From Lathyrus oleraceus (Eukaryota > Streptophyta > Magnoliopsida > Fabales > Fabaceae): DNA of 64,000 nt. The DNA lies in assembly GCF_024323335.1 (NCBI RefSeq), contig NC_066580.1:254424977-254488976 (forward strand). Direction: 5' to 3'. This document shows positions 11,641-23,825 of the stretch, in pieces. How positions within the stretch are numbered: position 1 is the stretch's first letter; the number at the start of each line of letters is the position of its first letter. Position numbers and translations under genes: made by a program. A model generated the notes under the pieces. The model ran no database searches, was not told the origin of the DNA, and saw nothing but the letters and a program-made list of their open reading frames with translations.

Positions 11641-12350
11641 ATATAAGTGGAATTTATTTTCTAAGGCCCCTTTTAAGGAATGTGAGATAAGAGCCAAGTG
11701 TATAATAGTGAAACATAACTCAATACCACGCCCTTCCTCTTTTCATGCCTATTGTACAAGCAGTAATACACACCAGATACCAATGCATGGACAGGGTTCC
11801 CAGATACGAAAAAACTGATGATGGAATGGTTTATGTAATCGTCGTCATTTAGAAACAAGACGACTTCATAGATCACCAGGGCTAGAATGGAACTGAAGGG
11901 AAGTCATTTCCCTTATTTCTCCAAGGCATATGCCTTGTCTTCCAAGAACTTCCTAGAAAATACCCTAGGTCCAAGACCAAGGTATACCTCATCGATAGAT
12001 AAGTGGAGTGCTTCAACAACTGATTCATGTATCAATAGTTCACCCAACTTTGTGAAGGGAGGGTGGTCTTTCACATACCAACCTAAAAGCTTCTCGTACT
12101 CTTCAATGGCCGGAGCCAACTGAAATTCTTTGAATGTAAAACGTCTGAGTGATGGATCATAATACTAAGACAAAGCCACCAAAGCTAAGACATTTACAAA
12201 GGTAGTAAGAAGATCCAGGATCTGTCCATATCTGCAGATGAAGTTGTTCTTCTTACAAGGAGTAATTTTGAATCTGAGAGCCAACATAGTATCCATTCTT
12301 GGAAGCTTGAACTTGAGTGGAATGGTATTCTTTTTTTCTGATCCCATCTT
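11641..12350 (-). pseudogene. Ogre-like remnant D: ORF1 fragment
   Basis: Three minus-strand reading segments (12347-12165, 12119-11913, 11876-11673) align in order with the N-terminal two-fifths of ORF1 in elements A and B. Matches include RYGQILDLLTT against RYGKLLPLLTT, APAIEEYEKLLG against LPTLEEYAHLVG, VVEALHLSIDEV against AEALHLKKSEIE, and LLYTWLLSHIP against LLYKWFISHLP. The protein has no known enzymatic motif; its role in Ogre is unknown. At least two frame breaks and the missing C-terminal part make it a remnant. The left limit next to the copia tail is uncertain (11500-11660). Confidence 0.75.
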
Positions 12351-13034
12351 AGAATGTTCACTTCACAATTATAAACACTTAGGATTTTCTGAGAATCAGG
12401 CCTAAGTATGTATGCAATGCAATACATTATGAATGCATATGCTACAAGAGGACAGGGTCATTGTAGATTCAAGGTGTGTTAGAGGTTAAGTTTCCCTGTA
12501 AGAAACCCATATACCCTCGCAAGGTGAGTACTAAGACTTCTGAAGATGCTTAGATTCACGGATCATGAGGCGAAAGTATCGTTATCGCCATAAAATAGCT
12601 TGCGAGTTAACAATACTTTCGGGATGACCTCCTCTAAGTGAAGTTGCCTTCAACTTCAAAATCCAAGGGTTGTCTAAAGGTCCTCGAAGTCATGAACCCT
12701 CTTTTGAAGAATGGATGTCAACGCAAACGTGACTCACGTGTCAGCGAAACTCCAAAAAGAATCTACTCCAAGTGGGACCTTTGTATCTCCCCTTTAAGAC
12801 AACTACGTCTGACAGGTCAATACGAAGATGCCTCCTATCTTAGGTGAACTCTTTAAGCTTGTGTATTGGGCTTTTCACTCCATAGTATCCACCCTACAAG
12901 ATCACAACAAGATAATATATAACATGAATATATAACAGGAATTGATAAACAAAGCAAGTGATAACATAAATAAACATCCAAGGAAGAGGATACATGCAAG
13001 ATAGACTTGACTCGCTTATGGGAACTCTATTTCC
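12351..13034 (-). other. Untranslated leader of remnant D
   Basis: Minus-strand interval between the PBS and ORF1, the place of the 0.75-1.0 kb leaders in elements A and B. I see no coding signal. I did not find the leader dyad present in A and B, so D is a different subfamily or the region has decayed. Confidence 0.55.
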
Positions 13035-13052
13035 TCCCCAGCAGAGTCGCCA
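13035..13052 (-). promoter_or_regulatory. Primer-binding site of remnant D
   Basis: The plus strand reads TCCCCAGCAGAGTCGCCA, so the minus strand reads TGGCGACTCTGCTGGGGA, identical to the PBS of Ogre B at 57323. It ends in the TGG expected for pairing with the tRNA 3' CCA. Ogre elements use a tRNA-Arg primer according to the literature as I recall it. It fixes remnant D as minus-strand, with its LTR to the right. Confidence 0.85.
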
Positions 13053-14782
13053 GCTATCGCGCCACGAAAAATATAGAGTCGCCACCAAATTTTATTTATC
13101 CCAAAGGAAAAGGAAAATAGCGATAAAACCCCAAATGAAGAATGGTCTCGCAACCAAGAGCATATTCGGTAGTCGGTTATGCAAGGGGAAGGTATTATGA
13201 CCCCTCACATCCATGGTACTCCATGGAAACCACTTGCTTGTATAAATGTGTATGGATGTTGTTTATCTGTATGTCGCTTGCTATCGGGAATGATATTAGA
13301 GAAAGAGATGAGGGAGAAAATAAGTTTTAAATTAGTGTGCTCTCCAAGGATTTGGGCCCTTGTGCCTACGTATCCTCATACGTGTAATAAGGAAGTTAGA
13401 GCTCCATAGTTCGGCTCACAAACAGAACATTTAATTGGTTATTTTTACTGAATGGTATTGATGTTTGCATCTTACTATTCACTTGCTTGTATACTCTGTA
13501 ATGGGAGCGGGAAGTATTTGCTTGTTTGCGGTAAAGTGGATGCGCTTGGATCACACTCTAGCAGTTAAACATTACTTGCTCACACATGGAGGCTTAAGTG
13601 TCATTAATGGTTGAATGGAAGTAACACGTCCTTTTTGAAAGGCTTTAAGATATGTTCACTGAGGCAAAAGATGATTTAATTTGTTGGGATTAATTTTATG
13701 TACAGAGACAAGAATCAGACCTTTGGCTAGATACAGTCAACAGTCCAAAAAATTGGAAGTTGAGAGGACAATGTTATCCTAACCACTCTTTTTCGTCCAA
13801 AAGAGATTTGAATTGTGAAAAGAGTTTGGAAAGTCTAATCATTGGAACTTAAAGGGAGTCAAGTATATGAGCTTTGACTAAGTACGACCAACAATTTGAA
13901 TACTTGGGAGTCCAGAGGACAATGGAGTCCTAACTACCCCTTTTCTCCCTCATAGCACCTAGATCTAACTTGTCTGAATCATTAGATGTTTTAAGGGGGA
14001 AATCAAGTGTCAGGTCCTCAAGCTAGGTACAAACGACAACCCAAGTACTTGAATGTTATGTACAAGCACGTACACCCCATTTTTGCATTCCAGTTTATTA
14101 TGAAAATGGTTTTGAAAAAGGCACTTGACGTTGGATCAAGTGTTTGAGTTTATTATGAAATATGTGTGTGAAGAATGGAGGAGAGGGATAGAATGGGGTT
14201 AAGAAGTGAATGGAGAAGAGATATGAATCATGGATCATGGAATGGAAGAGAAATACTTGATGTTGGATCAAGTATTTGAGTTACAATGGTGTGAGTTTTA
14301 TTTGGAAAACAAACTTGACGTTGGATCAAGTACCTTTTATTTCTTTTGAAATGCTTTATTTATCGCTTTGTTTTTTATCTTTTTAATTAGCATGCATGAT
14401 GAATTAACTAAAGTAATAAACCTAAGTTATTACATGCTCATGGGGTGGGGGACATTTGACCCACAGTGGAGGGATGTAAGCAATTACAACATAAATGGAA
14501 ATGGAAAGAAAATTAGACAAGATTACAAACTATGTACCATGCCTAAAGCATACAAGTGGCATGGCACTTCATGCAATACAAGTCTATTGAATGATAAGGA
14601 ATTGGTTAGAGGCAAGGCTAGCTAGAAGTGTGCTTGGATCTCAAAGTCACATGTGGAAACACAAAGAAACAAATGGGTTAGCATGAGATCAAGTCAAATG
14701 AATGAGAATGATCCAACAATACGTAAGCACATTCCAAGATCTAAATCAATTCAAATGGCAATGGATTAATCATGGACAAACG
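13053..14782 (-). mobile_element. LTR of remnant D (incomplete)
   Basis: LTR sequence to the right of the PBS. It contains AGAGTCGCCACC at 13075, the block CATGGTACTCCATGG near 13212 and TGTGCCTACGTAT near 13361, all in the order seen in other Ogre/Tat LTRs on the minus strand. A clean TG...CA end is not visible at either side. The interval 13420-14780 has no reliable ORF; the 85-codon ORF near 14368-14625 shows no similarity I recognise. The right end is cut by LTR E. Confidence 0.65.
14122..14331. repeat. Three dispersed short hairpins with common loop
   Basis: Inverted repeats at 14122-14142 (CACTTGA/TCAAGTG), 14251-14277 (AAATACTTGA/TCAAGTATTT) and 14313-14331 (ACTTGA/TCAAGT). All three have the 7-nt loop CGTTGGA or TGTTGGA. 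They lie within the D LTR. Confidence 0.8.
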
Positions 14783-17380
14783 TGTAGGGGTAAATTCATG
14801 ACCATTAAGTTATGGATAAACTTACCGTTAATAAAACCAGAGTCGCCACCGCGCTTTTATTGTTTCTAAAGGAAAAGGGAAAAGTATGAACAAATCCCAA
14901 AGATAAGAAGTTTTCAAATCAAAACTAATAAAATGCCAGAGATTACAGGTAAGGGTGTTGGTTACACAGAGGGAAGGTGTTAGCACCCAAAGTGTCTTAG
15001 GTACTCCTAGGGAGCCTTTTTTTATGTGTGTATGTGTTTTTGGTATAAAAGATGTTTGCCATAAATAGAGTGTGGAGATGAGAAAAGAATTCATTAATTA
15101 TATTTTTGTGTTTGACAAGACCTTCAGACTTGTGCCTACGTACCAACATAAAAATGAGGGATCAAAACCTCGTAGTTTATGGTATCAATTTCAAAATGAG
15201 TGGATTACTTTTAATCAAAAAATTAAGTTTAAAAGAGGCATGAAGGAGCCTAAAAGAGTTTGAATGAGTGTTAGTTCTTTTTGTCTTTTGAAATTTTAAG
15301 TCATTATGGTTAAGTTTATTTACATATTTGATCAAGAAAATAGTTTTTAAAATGCAATGGCATAAGGCCAAAGTTTCTAATTTGCAAAAGAGTCTAAGTT
15401 TGAAATCACAAGCAAAGAAAGTTTTTGAAAGGGGGAGAGATTTTGAAACTTAAGAAGTGGGAGGAGACGAAGAGACTAATCCTAAGCATGAACTTAAAAG
15501 TTAAGAGTTGAAAAGATCTAACCAATGGGATGCAATCCAATAGACAAGAATGTAATATAGAAAACCCAATTTCCTATTGGACTTTGAATCAAGCAATAAT
15601 CAGCAAGAAATTAGCAATATGAAGAGCAAGGCATCAAATAAAGATGGCCACATCCAAGCAAGCAACTTGACACCTAACAGTCTTCTTTTTCTTCTCATGT
15701 ATCAAATGACATACTCCTTGATTAGCTCAGAATAAGGCATTAGGCACAGGTTCAAAGTGGCAGTTGCATCAAGACTATGTAGCAGATGAATTCATGAGGA
15801 TCCCCAATACTTGCATCAGATGAAATCTCAAATCACAATAACTTGGTTTCAGGAATGTTGGCATTGGCCTAGTCCTTTTTCATATGGAATGTTTCCTAAT
15901 TCTAAGTCCAAAGCTCGGATCAAACCCAACAGCCCTTACAAACATTTTTTAGGGTTTTTGTTGTTTATTATGTATTTTAAGGTCCTAATACCATAAACAC
16001 AAAAAAAAAATACACAAACAAATATATACAATCACAATATATGGCTCAAATGAGCAAAGTGAAAATGACATAAACATAAATAAGTTAAATGATATGTAAA
16101 TGACAAATGAAATGGTAAATAACTTGAATTTAAATTGCATAGAGTAAATGACTTGAAAATAGAGGCAATAATAACAAAAGATAGTCAAATGTTAGTTGAT
16201 TAGATGTTAGTGATGTTTTGCTTGTCAATTGATTAAGTTATTCTTTGGAGAAGACTCAACCCTCTATTCACAAGCATGGATCCTTGAACCAAGACATCTT
16301 CCAAAGGAAGGAAAAAGGTCAAGTTTCCACACAATACCATGAAAGTGGGGAGACTTACTATCTCACTTACTAGAATGATATGCCTTTAGGGTCAAAATTT
16401 AGCTCTTCGTTAAGCAATTGTAATTGGACTTATGTAGAAGTCACAACTATCTGAGGCTAAGCAATAGAAATTGTGGTGTTAATGCATGCTAGAGATATGG
16501 TATAATTAACCATACTCCTAAAACATACCACACACAAAAAAGAAAAAGATCAAAGGATGGACCTATCTCATTCATACTTGTATTGGTTCATCTAACACAA
16601 AGTTATTGATGAACCAATTAGCCTTAGGATCTTGACATTTCATTGGTCAATGGAAAAGGATGTGAGCGAATGGGATTGAAGATGAAGAGGGAGGGGAGAT
16701 GAGAGAAACACAAATTGGTCATGGGAGGAATTTTATTAAATTAAAATCATTCATTCATTTTGGGAGATGAAATGTACATTTCATCAATCCCCTAAAGCCA
16801 ATGATTTTAACTCAACAAAAGTCATATGAACCTTGACCATGGCCCAAACACATAGTTAAACTTCACAAGTCAATAAAAATGGCTCATTTCTACAAAATTA
16901 ATCAATTAAAAATCAAATTAAAAATGCATTTAAATTAAATTTAGTGTGGTCAAAACCTAAAACCTCTTCAAAACACCAAATAAATGGCCAAGAGATTTAT
17001 CCTAGGTCAAACAAGTTCAAAAGACCTTAGACAAAAAATTTCATGACTTTTAAAAAGTCAGAAGTATTTTTAAACAATTAAAAATATGAACAAAAACAAT
17101 TAATTCATGAAAAATATCAAAATTAATCCAAAAAATAATTTTAATTCAGAAAATGAATTAGAAAAACATTTAAAGATTTTTGGTGAAAGTCCCATATTTT
17201 TTGGATTAAAAATGAAATTAATATGAATTAATCAAAATAAATGGATTAAACATAAAAATAAAAAAATAAAAAAAAAACAAGGGCCATCAAATCTCCCTCA
17301 TTAACTGAGGTGGCGTATCTGATGGCCAAGCGCACGCTTCCACCAAACACTGTAGTCAATGTGTGCACACACATGGTAAT
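14783..17380 (-). mobile_element. Ogre LTR copy E (3' 2.6 kb), interrupted by copy F
   Basis: The plus-strand sequence starts TGTAGGGGTAAATTCATGAC, the complement of an Ogre LTR 3' end (compare 40472 read backward). AGAGTCGCCACC, CTCCTAGGGAGCC and TGTGCCTACGTACC follow in the same order as in the A LTR read backward. No PBS lies to its left, so 14783 is an outer end (3' LTR or solo LTR). The homology runs until ACATGGTAAT at 17380, where copy F begins in the middle of the LTR. The short ORFs at 14828-15371 and 15811-16188 are not conserved and are left out. Confidence 0.8.
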
Positions 17381-20105
17381 TGTAGCGGTAAATTCATGAT
17401 CATCAATCTATGGATAAGCTAGACATCTTTAAAACCAGAGTCGCCACCACGCTTTTATTCTTTCCAAGGGAAAAGGGAAAAAGTACGAACAAAACCCAAA
17501 ACTAAGAAGTTTTCAAATCAAAACTAATAAAATGTCAGAGATTACAGGTAAGGGGGTTGGTTACACATAGGGAAGGTGTTAGCACCTAAAGTGTCATAGG
17601 TACTCCTAGGGAGCCCTTTTTGTGTGCATATGTATTTGGTACAAAATGATGTTTACAAACAAATAAAATGGGGGGATGAGAAAAGAATTCATTAATTATA
17701 TTTTTGTGTTTGACAAGATCTTCGGACTTGTGCCTACGTACCAACATAAAAATGAGGGATCAAAACCTCGTAGTTCGTGATACAAATTTCAAAGTGGATG
17801 CATTGCTTCTAAAAAAAATTAATTTTGAAAGGCATAAAGGCCTAAAAATGGTTTGAATGAGTTAGTTCTTTTTTTGGCTTTCTGAAAGTTTAAGTCAAGT
17901 ATAATTGAGTCTATTTACAAGTTTGATTAAGAAAAGGAAATTTGAAAATTCAATGGCATAAGGCCAAAGTTTCTATCTTTTGCAAAGTGGTCAAAGTTTA
18001 GAACAAAACTAGTTCAAACAAAGAAAATTTTAAAAATGAGGGAGAGATTTTTAAATTAAAGAAATGGGGAGGAGATGAAGAGACTAATCCTATGCACAAA
18101 ATTAAAAGTTAAGGGTTGAAAAGATCTTACCAATGGATAGCAACCCAATAGACAAGAATGTCAATAGAAACCCAAATTCCCTTGGATATTTAGAATCAAG
18201 CAACACACAAATGCTCAATTATATCAATCTTGAAGAGCAAGACATCAAATAAAGATAGCCACATCCAAGCTTAGCCACCCCATGATCTTCTTCAAATTAG
18301 GCCATGTAACAGATGAAATCCACAAGTCACAGGTTCAAAATGACAGCTTTACAGTGATCATGTTGCAGATGAACTCAAAGGGATCTTGAATGATGTATCA
18401 GATGAAGTTTCAAATTGCAATCACTTAGTTTCACAAAAGTTGGCATTGGCCAAGTCCTTTAGCATAGGAATGTTGCCTAAATTCTAAGTCCATTTGTCCA
18501 AGATCAAGTTAACAGTCCACACAAAAGTTTTTTAGGATTTTTGTTGTTATTATGTACATTAATGGTCAAAGAACACACAAACAAACAAAGTATACACAAA
18601 ATGGAATATATCACACAATATGGTACAAGTGGACAAAGTGAAAATTGCATTAACATAAACAATTAGAGTGGTATGAATAATGGCAAATGAATAAAAACTA
18701 AAATTAAATGACATTAAAGTAAATGGCTTGAAATTAAAAGTTAGTTGTTAATGAGTTAGAAGTTAGTACTATTTTGCTTTTGCTTTTCATTTTTTAAGTC
18801 ATTCTTGGGAGAACACTCAACCCACTTATCACAAGCATGGATCCTTGAGCCAAGACATCTTCCAAAGGAAGGAAAAAAGGCCAAGTTTCCACACAATACC
18901 ATGAAAGATGGGAGACTTACAATCTCATTAACTAGAATGTTATGCCTTTCATATCACAAATTTAGTGCTATGTTAAGAAATCGTAATTGGACTTATGTAG
19001 AAATCACAACTATTTGAGGTCGGGCAATAGAATTTTGGTGTTAATGTATGTTAGAGACATAGTATAATGGACTATTCTCATGAAACATACCACACACAAA
19101 AAGAATATGCAAAAGAGGTGACCTAATCTCATCCATACTTATGTTGATTTTTCAATCAACTAGCCTTAGGATTTTGAGATATCATAGGCCAAATGAGATG
19201 AATGCATAAAGAATGGGAATGAGATGAAGAGGGAGGGGAATGGATAAAAACTCAAATTGGTCAAAGGAGGGCTTTTACCAAATTAATATCATCAATTCAT
19301 TTTGGGAGATGGAACCTACATTCCATCAATCCCCTAAATCCAATGATATTAACTTGACAAAGTCAAATCAACCTTGACCAATGCCCAACAACGAGAGTCA
19401 AACTCAGACAAATCATCACAATTGGTCAACACAATTAATTGGCATTTATTCAAATTAAAAATGCTAAAATAATACATTTAAATTAAATATGGTTTTTCAA
19501 ATTCCTAAAACCTTATTAAAACACCAAAGAAATGGCCATGAAATTTATCATAGGTCAAATAAGGTCAAAGGACCTTGGAGAAAACATTTAAGAATTTTTA
19601 AAGACTTAAAAGTATTTTTAAACAATTAAAAACAAATACAAAATCATTTAAATCATGAAAAATATTAATAATGATCCAAAAACTAATATTAATTTAGAAT
19701 ATGAAAGAGGAAATTATTTGAAAGTTTTTGGTGAAACTCTCATATTTTTTGGATCAATATTAAAATTAATATGAATTAATGAAAATAAAAGGATTAAAAT
19801 GAAAATCAGAAAATAGCAAAAAACGTGGACCACTTGATCTCCCTCACTAATTAAGGTGGCAGATCAAGTGGTCCTCAGCGCGCGTTCTACAATGGACACT
19901 AGTCAATGCGCTGTAGGGATGGTATTTAAAACAAACGTACGAGATTAAAATGTTTTGCAAGGATCCTATGGTTTGAGACGTGCCTACACACGGCCGGAGT
20001 TGTAACTCCGGTCTTCTTCTCCGGTGGACCTCACGGACTGGTCCACCCTCAACCATCACCAAAATAAAAAGGAAGGACATGATTTGAATGAAAAAAATGG
20101 CGTAG
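17381..20105 (-). mobile_element. Ogre LTR copy F (3' 2.7 kb), same subfamily as element A
   Basis: It starts TGTAGCGGTAAATTCATGAT at 17381; its first 47 bases match the reversed end of the A LTR with one difference that I can see. Collinearity with A (37740-40472 reversed) continues to GGCGTAG at 20105. Shared marks include ACTCCGGTCTTCTTCTCCGG near 20005 and CCATCACCAAAATAAAAA near 20053. After 20105 the sequence is unrelated, so about 2 kb of U3-side LTR is missing. There is no PBS at its left end. No gene is visible in it. Confidence 0.85.
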
Positions 20106-20586
20106 TTCCACTATCTTAGATAAAACAAGACCTAAATTGAATTCGATGCGAGCAAGAGAGGCATCACGAGTGGAAACTTCCCCCATTAGCAGACCATCCT
20201 TATCTCTTAAAGAATACAACCCTGATCCAAACCTATCACTAGGTGAGTTATGGACAGGAATGGGAGAATCCACCCCGTATAAAATAACGAGGAGTTCTAG
20301 ATTCTCAACTACCACAGACGATGGGGATTCATCACTATCAAGTCCAAGAGCATTGTTTATAGGCACGTCACTTGGGTTTACCATAACGACACACAAATAA
20401 AGGATAACGACGTACCTTAAGAAGAATTATATGGGTAATGGATCAACTGTACCTTGGGAATACAAACAGACCATACGCACTTGAGCCCCATAGGTGGGGG
20501 GAACCACGTCCTAACCCACAAGCCTAGATCCATGTGCATGATAAGAACCACGTGATGGAGGAGTATTTAATGAGCATGTCCCCCAT
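20106..20586 (-). other. Unrecognised segment with a short minus-strand ORF
   Basis: Sequence between truncated LTR F and the CA-rich tract. On the minus strand an ORF starts at 20396 (MCVVMVNPSDVPINNALGLD) and stays open into LTR F, ending at 20049. The roughly 97 codons upstream of the F junction include RFGSGLYSLRDKDGLLMGEV. I do not recognise the family and see no zinc-binding, membrane or catalytic motif. It could be a scrap of a host exon, of another transposon, or a chance ORF; the fusion to LTR sequence is certainly secondary. Confidence 0.35.
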
Positions 20587-20643
20587 TACACACACATCAC
20601 ATACCCACACCCACACCCACACACGCACACACGCACATACACA
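20587..20643. repeat. CA-rich microsatellite
   Basis: Imperfect (CA)n with CCCACA and CGCACA variants, ending exactly at the TG that begins the copia LTR. Confidence 0.95.
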
Positions 20644-21063
20644 TGTTGTTGGTGTAAGCCCTAGAGGCGAATAATTTTGGTACTTGTATCGAATAATTCA
20701 TTAATAATAAAAGGCTTTTTCTTTGTTATGTTTGTTTAATAAAGTCCCTAGAATAGATAGTCTATTTAATGGATCAAGTGTGACTTAATCATGAGATCCC
20801 ATTAAACATAAGGCCATTATTCTTAAAGTATCTGTAGTCGAGCTTTGTGTGAAGTGGGATAACATTAAAGCATTAAGACTATTATGTATATAGACTGATG
20901 ATCACATCTCATGAATCATGGATAAGGAGTTATCAAGTCTTAAACATAGGTATGAATATTAGGAGTAGTATTTATACTGGATTGACCCGCTATGAGACTA
21001 CCATATAGAATATTATGCAAAGTGTCATAAGTTGTTCTCATGGTGATAGTGGTATATACCACC
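20644..21063 (+). mobile_element. Ty1/copia 5' LTR, left part (420 bp)
   Basis: It starts TGTTGTTGGTGTAAGCCC (start at 20644 or 20647). It is U3 sequence with no ORF, interrupted at 21063 by the Tekay element. It resumes at 30004; the two parts together make an LTR of about 1.34 kb. The other LTR of this element is not in the window. Confidence 0.85.
21059..21063. repeat. Target-site duplication CCACC of the Tekay insertion (left copy)
   Basis: CCACC precedes TGTAACACCCC at 21064, and CCACC at 29999-30003 follows the far end TTGTTACA at 29998. It is a perfect 5-bp duplication. Confidence 0.97.
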
Positions 21064-22127
21064 TGTAACACCCCTTTTTCTACCCCAAAATACTTAACAT
21101 ATAATCAGAGTAAATAAGCACGCATATAAACAAAAGGGCGTCACATCGACGTTATCAAAAACTAAAAGCTTTCAAAAACTAACCTCATTCATCATCAATC
21201 TACAATACACCTGGTCATTTAAAATAACACATTTCAATTATCATGAATTTTCAAGCATATGCGTTCGCAGCGGAAAATAATAAATACTCATGCATTTCAT
21301 CAAATGATCCATGTCCCATACCATGATCATCTCTCAATAATCTCTTCAAAATAAACTGAAACCATAATCAGAATATTTGGCACTATGGCCTCTCAACAGC
21401 AATTGCAAATAACAATGTTCACAAGTAATAACATAATACTCATCCAAATAGGATACGAGTTCAATACTACTAATCTACCCAGTATTACATGACCAGAGCA
21501 TTGACTCATTACCTAGTCTTCAAACAAAAATACGGAAACTCTTCGGCCAATCTCGAATGAGCTACCTTCCACTTACTTCAGCGATACTACTCCTGAGTAT
21601 CTACAAAATACCCATGTAAAGGTAACATTCAAACAGAAAGGGTGAGAATTCAAATCATCATGAAGAAGTATAATCAAGAACAATGATTAAATCAACAATT
21701 AAAGGAATTCATCACACTTCATATAACCATGTAAATAATATTAACCAACATTTATTTCACATGTTTCAAGCACACATACAAACTCAAGGAGTATAATACT
21801 CAAATCCAATATTATATTCCCAAAAATACACATAACTACAATTATCACATAATCACATACTTTTCCAAGTTACGTATCCAAACATCACCAAATTCAATTA
21901 CCATATCTCATACACATATCACAATCACATCAAGTTATGTACTCAAACATCACCAAATTCAATTACCATAAATCATACACACATCACAATCACAACAATG
22001 CATACACTCAATTATCACATGACTCTAATGTGACTCAATGCAAGACATGTGACTCTATGCATGCGGTACCTCAATGTGAACCCAATGTTTCACCGCTTTC
22101 CGATTCAATATCTAGAATCCAAGCCAC

Positions 22128-22350
22128 CGCGTCTATTTCCAATTAAGGATCAACGTCTGCTACGCCTATTTCCAATTAAGGATCAACGTCTATATGGACC
22201 CAACGTTCCACCGCTTTCCGATTCAACATCTAGAATCCAAGCCACCACGTCTATTTCCAATTAAGGATCAACGTCTGCTACGCCTATTTCCAATTAAGGA
22301 TCAACGTCTCTCTACCACGCCTATTTCCAATTAAGGATCAACGTGTGCTA
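22128..22350. repeat. Tandem repeat array 1 in the Tekay 3' LTR
   Basis: Five copies of a roughly 32-bp unit with core CTATTTCCAATTAAGGATCA followed by ACGT, broken by a spacer containing CCGCTTTCCGATTCA. The second LTR has the same array near 28345-28570, so the array predates insertion. Confidence 0.9.
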
Positions 22351-22499
22351 CCATGTGAACCCACAGTTTCACCGCTTCCACTATAAAGCCGACCATGCAT
22401 GCCATGAATGAATGTACAAATACCAATACATATGCAATTAAGATCATCTCTACCATCTTAACATTCCACATATCACCATAATTCAACTCTATAAATTAT

Positions 22500-22735
22500 C
22501 CACCAATGGTACATATACATGTTAATAACAATATATCATTCACAATCCACCAATGATACATATACACATTCATAACAATATATCATTCAACATCCACCAA
22601 TGGTACATAAACACATTCATCACAATATATCATTCACAATCCACCAATGATACATATACACATTCATAACAATATATCATTCACAATCCACCAATTCGTA
22701 CATATACACATTCATAACAAATATACCATTCACAT
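22500..22735. repeat. Tandem repeat array 2 in the Tekay 3' LTR
   Basis: About five copies of a 48-bp AT-rich unit with core CCACCAATGGTACATATACA and ACAATATATCATTCA. Also present in the other LTR at about 28717-28945. Confidence 0.9.
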
Positions 22736-23785
22736 AATATCTATTAGAGTCATCTTTCTAATGCTTTAAACCCCAACCCAAAATGATTCACGAGTTGAAA
22801 GTTATGAATAAAACCGTCCACGAAGGCGTTACCTAAAAGTTGTTGTTTTCTAAATTTTCCAACATAATTTTCATCTTCTTCAACCCCAAAAACATCCATG
22901 AAATAATCTCCAAATTTATTTCATTCCTGAAACAAAGTTATAGCCTTCTGTTTCAGCTATCCAACGCTTCAAACGACACTCAATTTGGACTTACGGATAA
23001 AAAGTTATGACCAAAACGATTTCGACTATAAAACATAAAAAAGGGTCGCGATTGTGACGGACAACATGCAGAATTTTCTGCGGTTTTCATCGTTGGAGGA
23101 CCCCGGACCTCCGATTTCGATTCCGTAAAATGCCACATGTTCAGAAAATTATAACTCACACAATACTCTAAATATATAACGTTAATTTGCAGTTTTAATA
23201 CAATCAATCACCACAATCGAGCATACTCATCAAAAGCTAACAATTCCAAACAACCATACATAATTAGGGATTTTAACCTAAACATACATCTATCCATTGA
23301 CCCAATCATACTAACCCATAATAATAAGGATTCCCCCCTTACCTCTTCAATTTTCTGGAAACCCTAGCTCCTCTCTTGTTCTTCCCCTCTTCTCCTCACT
23401 TTTCCTCTTCTCTTTCTCTATTGTTGTCAAATAATCAAGTGAATCATAATTCTCACTCTCCTCCCTTTTATATACTAGTATTCTATTTGGGCTTAAATCA
23501 TGATACTTCTAATTTAATTAATAGGCCCAATAAGACCTAATATTTAAATATCTCTAATTTAATTCAAATAAATTAAACCAACTCAATATACACCAAGTTA
23601 ATTAATATAATTAATTATTCAATTATATCTCATATCAAATAAATAATTAATTAACACACCAAATTAATTAATATAATCAATTATTATGCTACCTAACAAC
23701 CAATTAATTAATTACCACTCCAAATAAATAAATAAAATATAGTAATAATAATTTAATAATTAAATACTAAAATTGGGTTGTTACA

Positions 23786-23799
23786 ACTCTCCCCCACTT
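23786..23799 (-). promoter_or_regulatory. Polypurine tract of the Tekay element
   Basis: The minus strand reads AAGTGGGGGAGAGT directly before the 3' LTR TGTAACAACCC. This is the primer for plus-strand DNA synthesis. Confidence 0.9.
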
Positions 23800-23825
23800 A
23801 AAAGATTTCCGGCCCCGAAAATACC

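Larger units (their letters stand above)
21064..23785 (-). mobile_element. 3' LTR of Tekay/Del-type chromovirus (2722 bp)
   Basis: It begins TGTAACACCCC and ends GGGTTGTTACA. It is almost the same as 27281-29998, differing by a few percent by eye. Since pol is on the minus strand, this left copy is the 3' LTR. A minus-strand TATA-like TATATAAAAG lies at about 23463-23473. Two tandem arrays lie in its middle. The short ORFs at 21937-22264 are artefacts of those repeats. Confidence 0.95.

Noticed and set aside
11887..12123. Plus-strand ORF over remnant D
   Set aside because: The minus strand of the same bases aligns with Ogre ORF1; the plus-strand reading is its shadow.
20049..20105. The C-terminal residues of the orphan ORF as part of a real protein
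   Set aside because: These codons are LTR F sequence also present in LTR A without an ORF; the fusion is accidental.
21937..22264. Two short ORFs in the Tekay LTR
   Set aside because: Their repeated peptides come from the tandem DNA repeat in different frames; the twin LTR has the same artefact.
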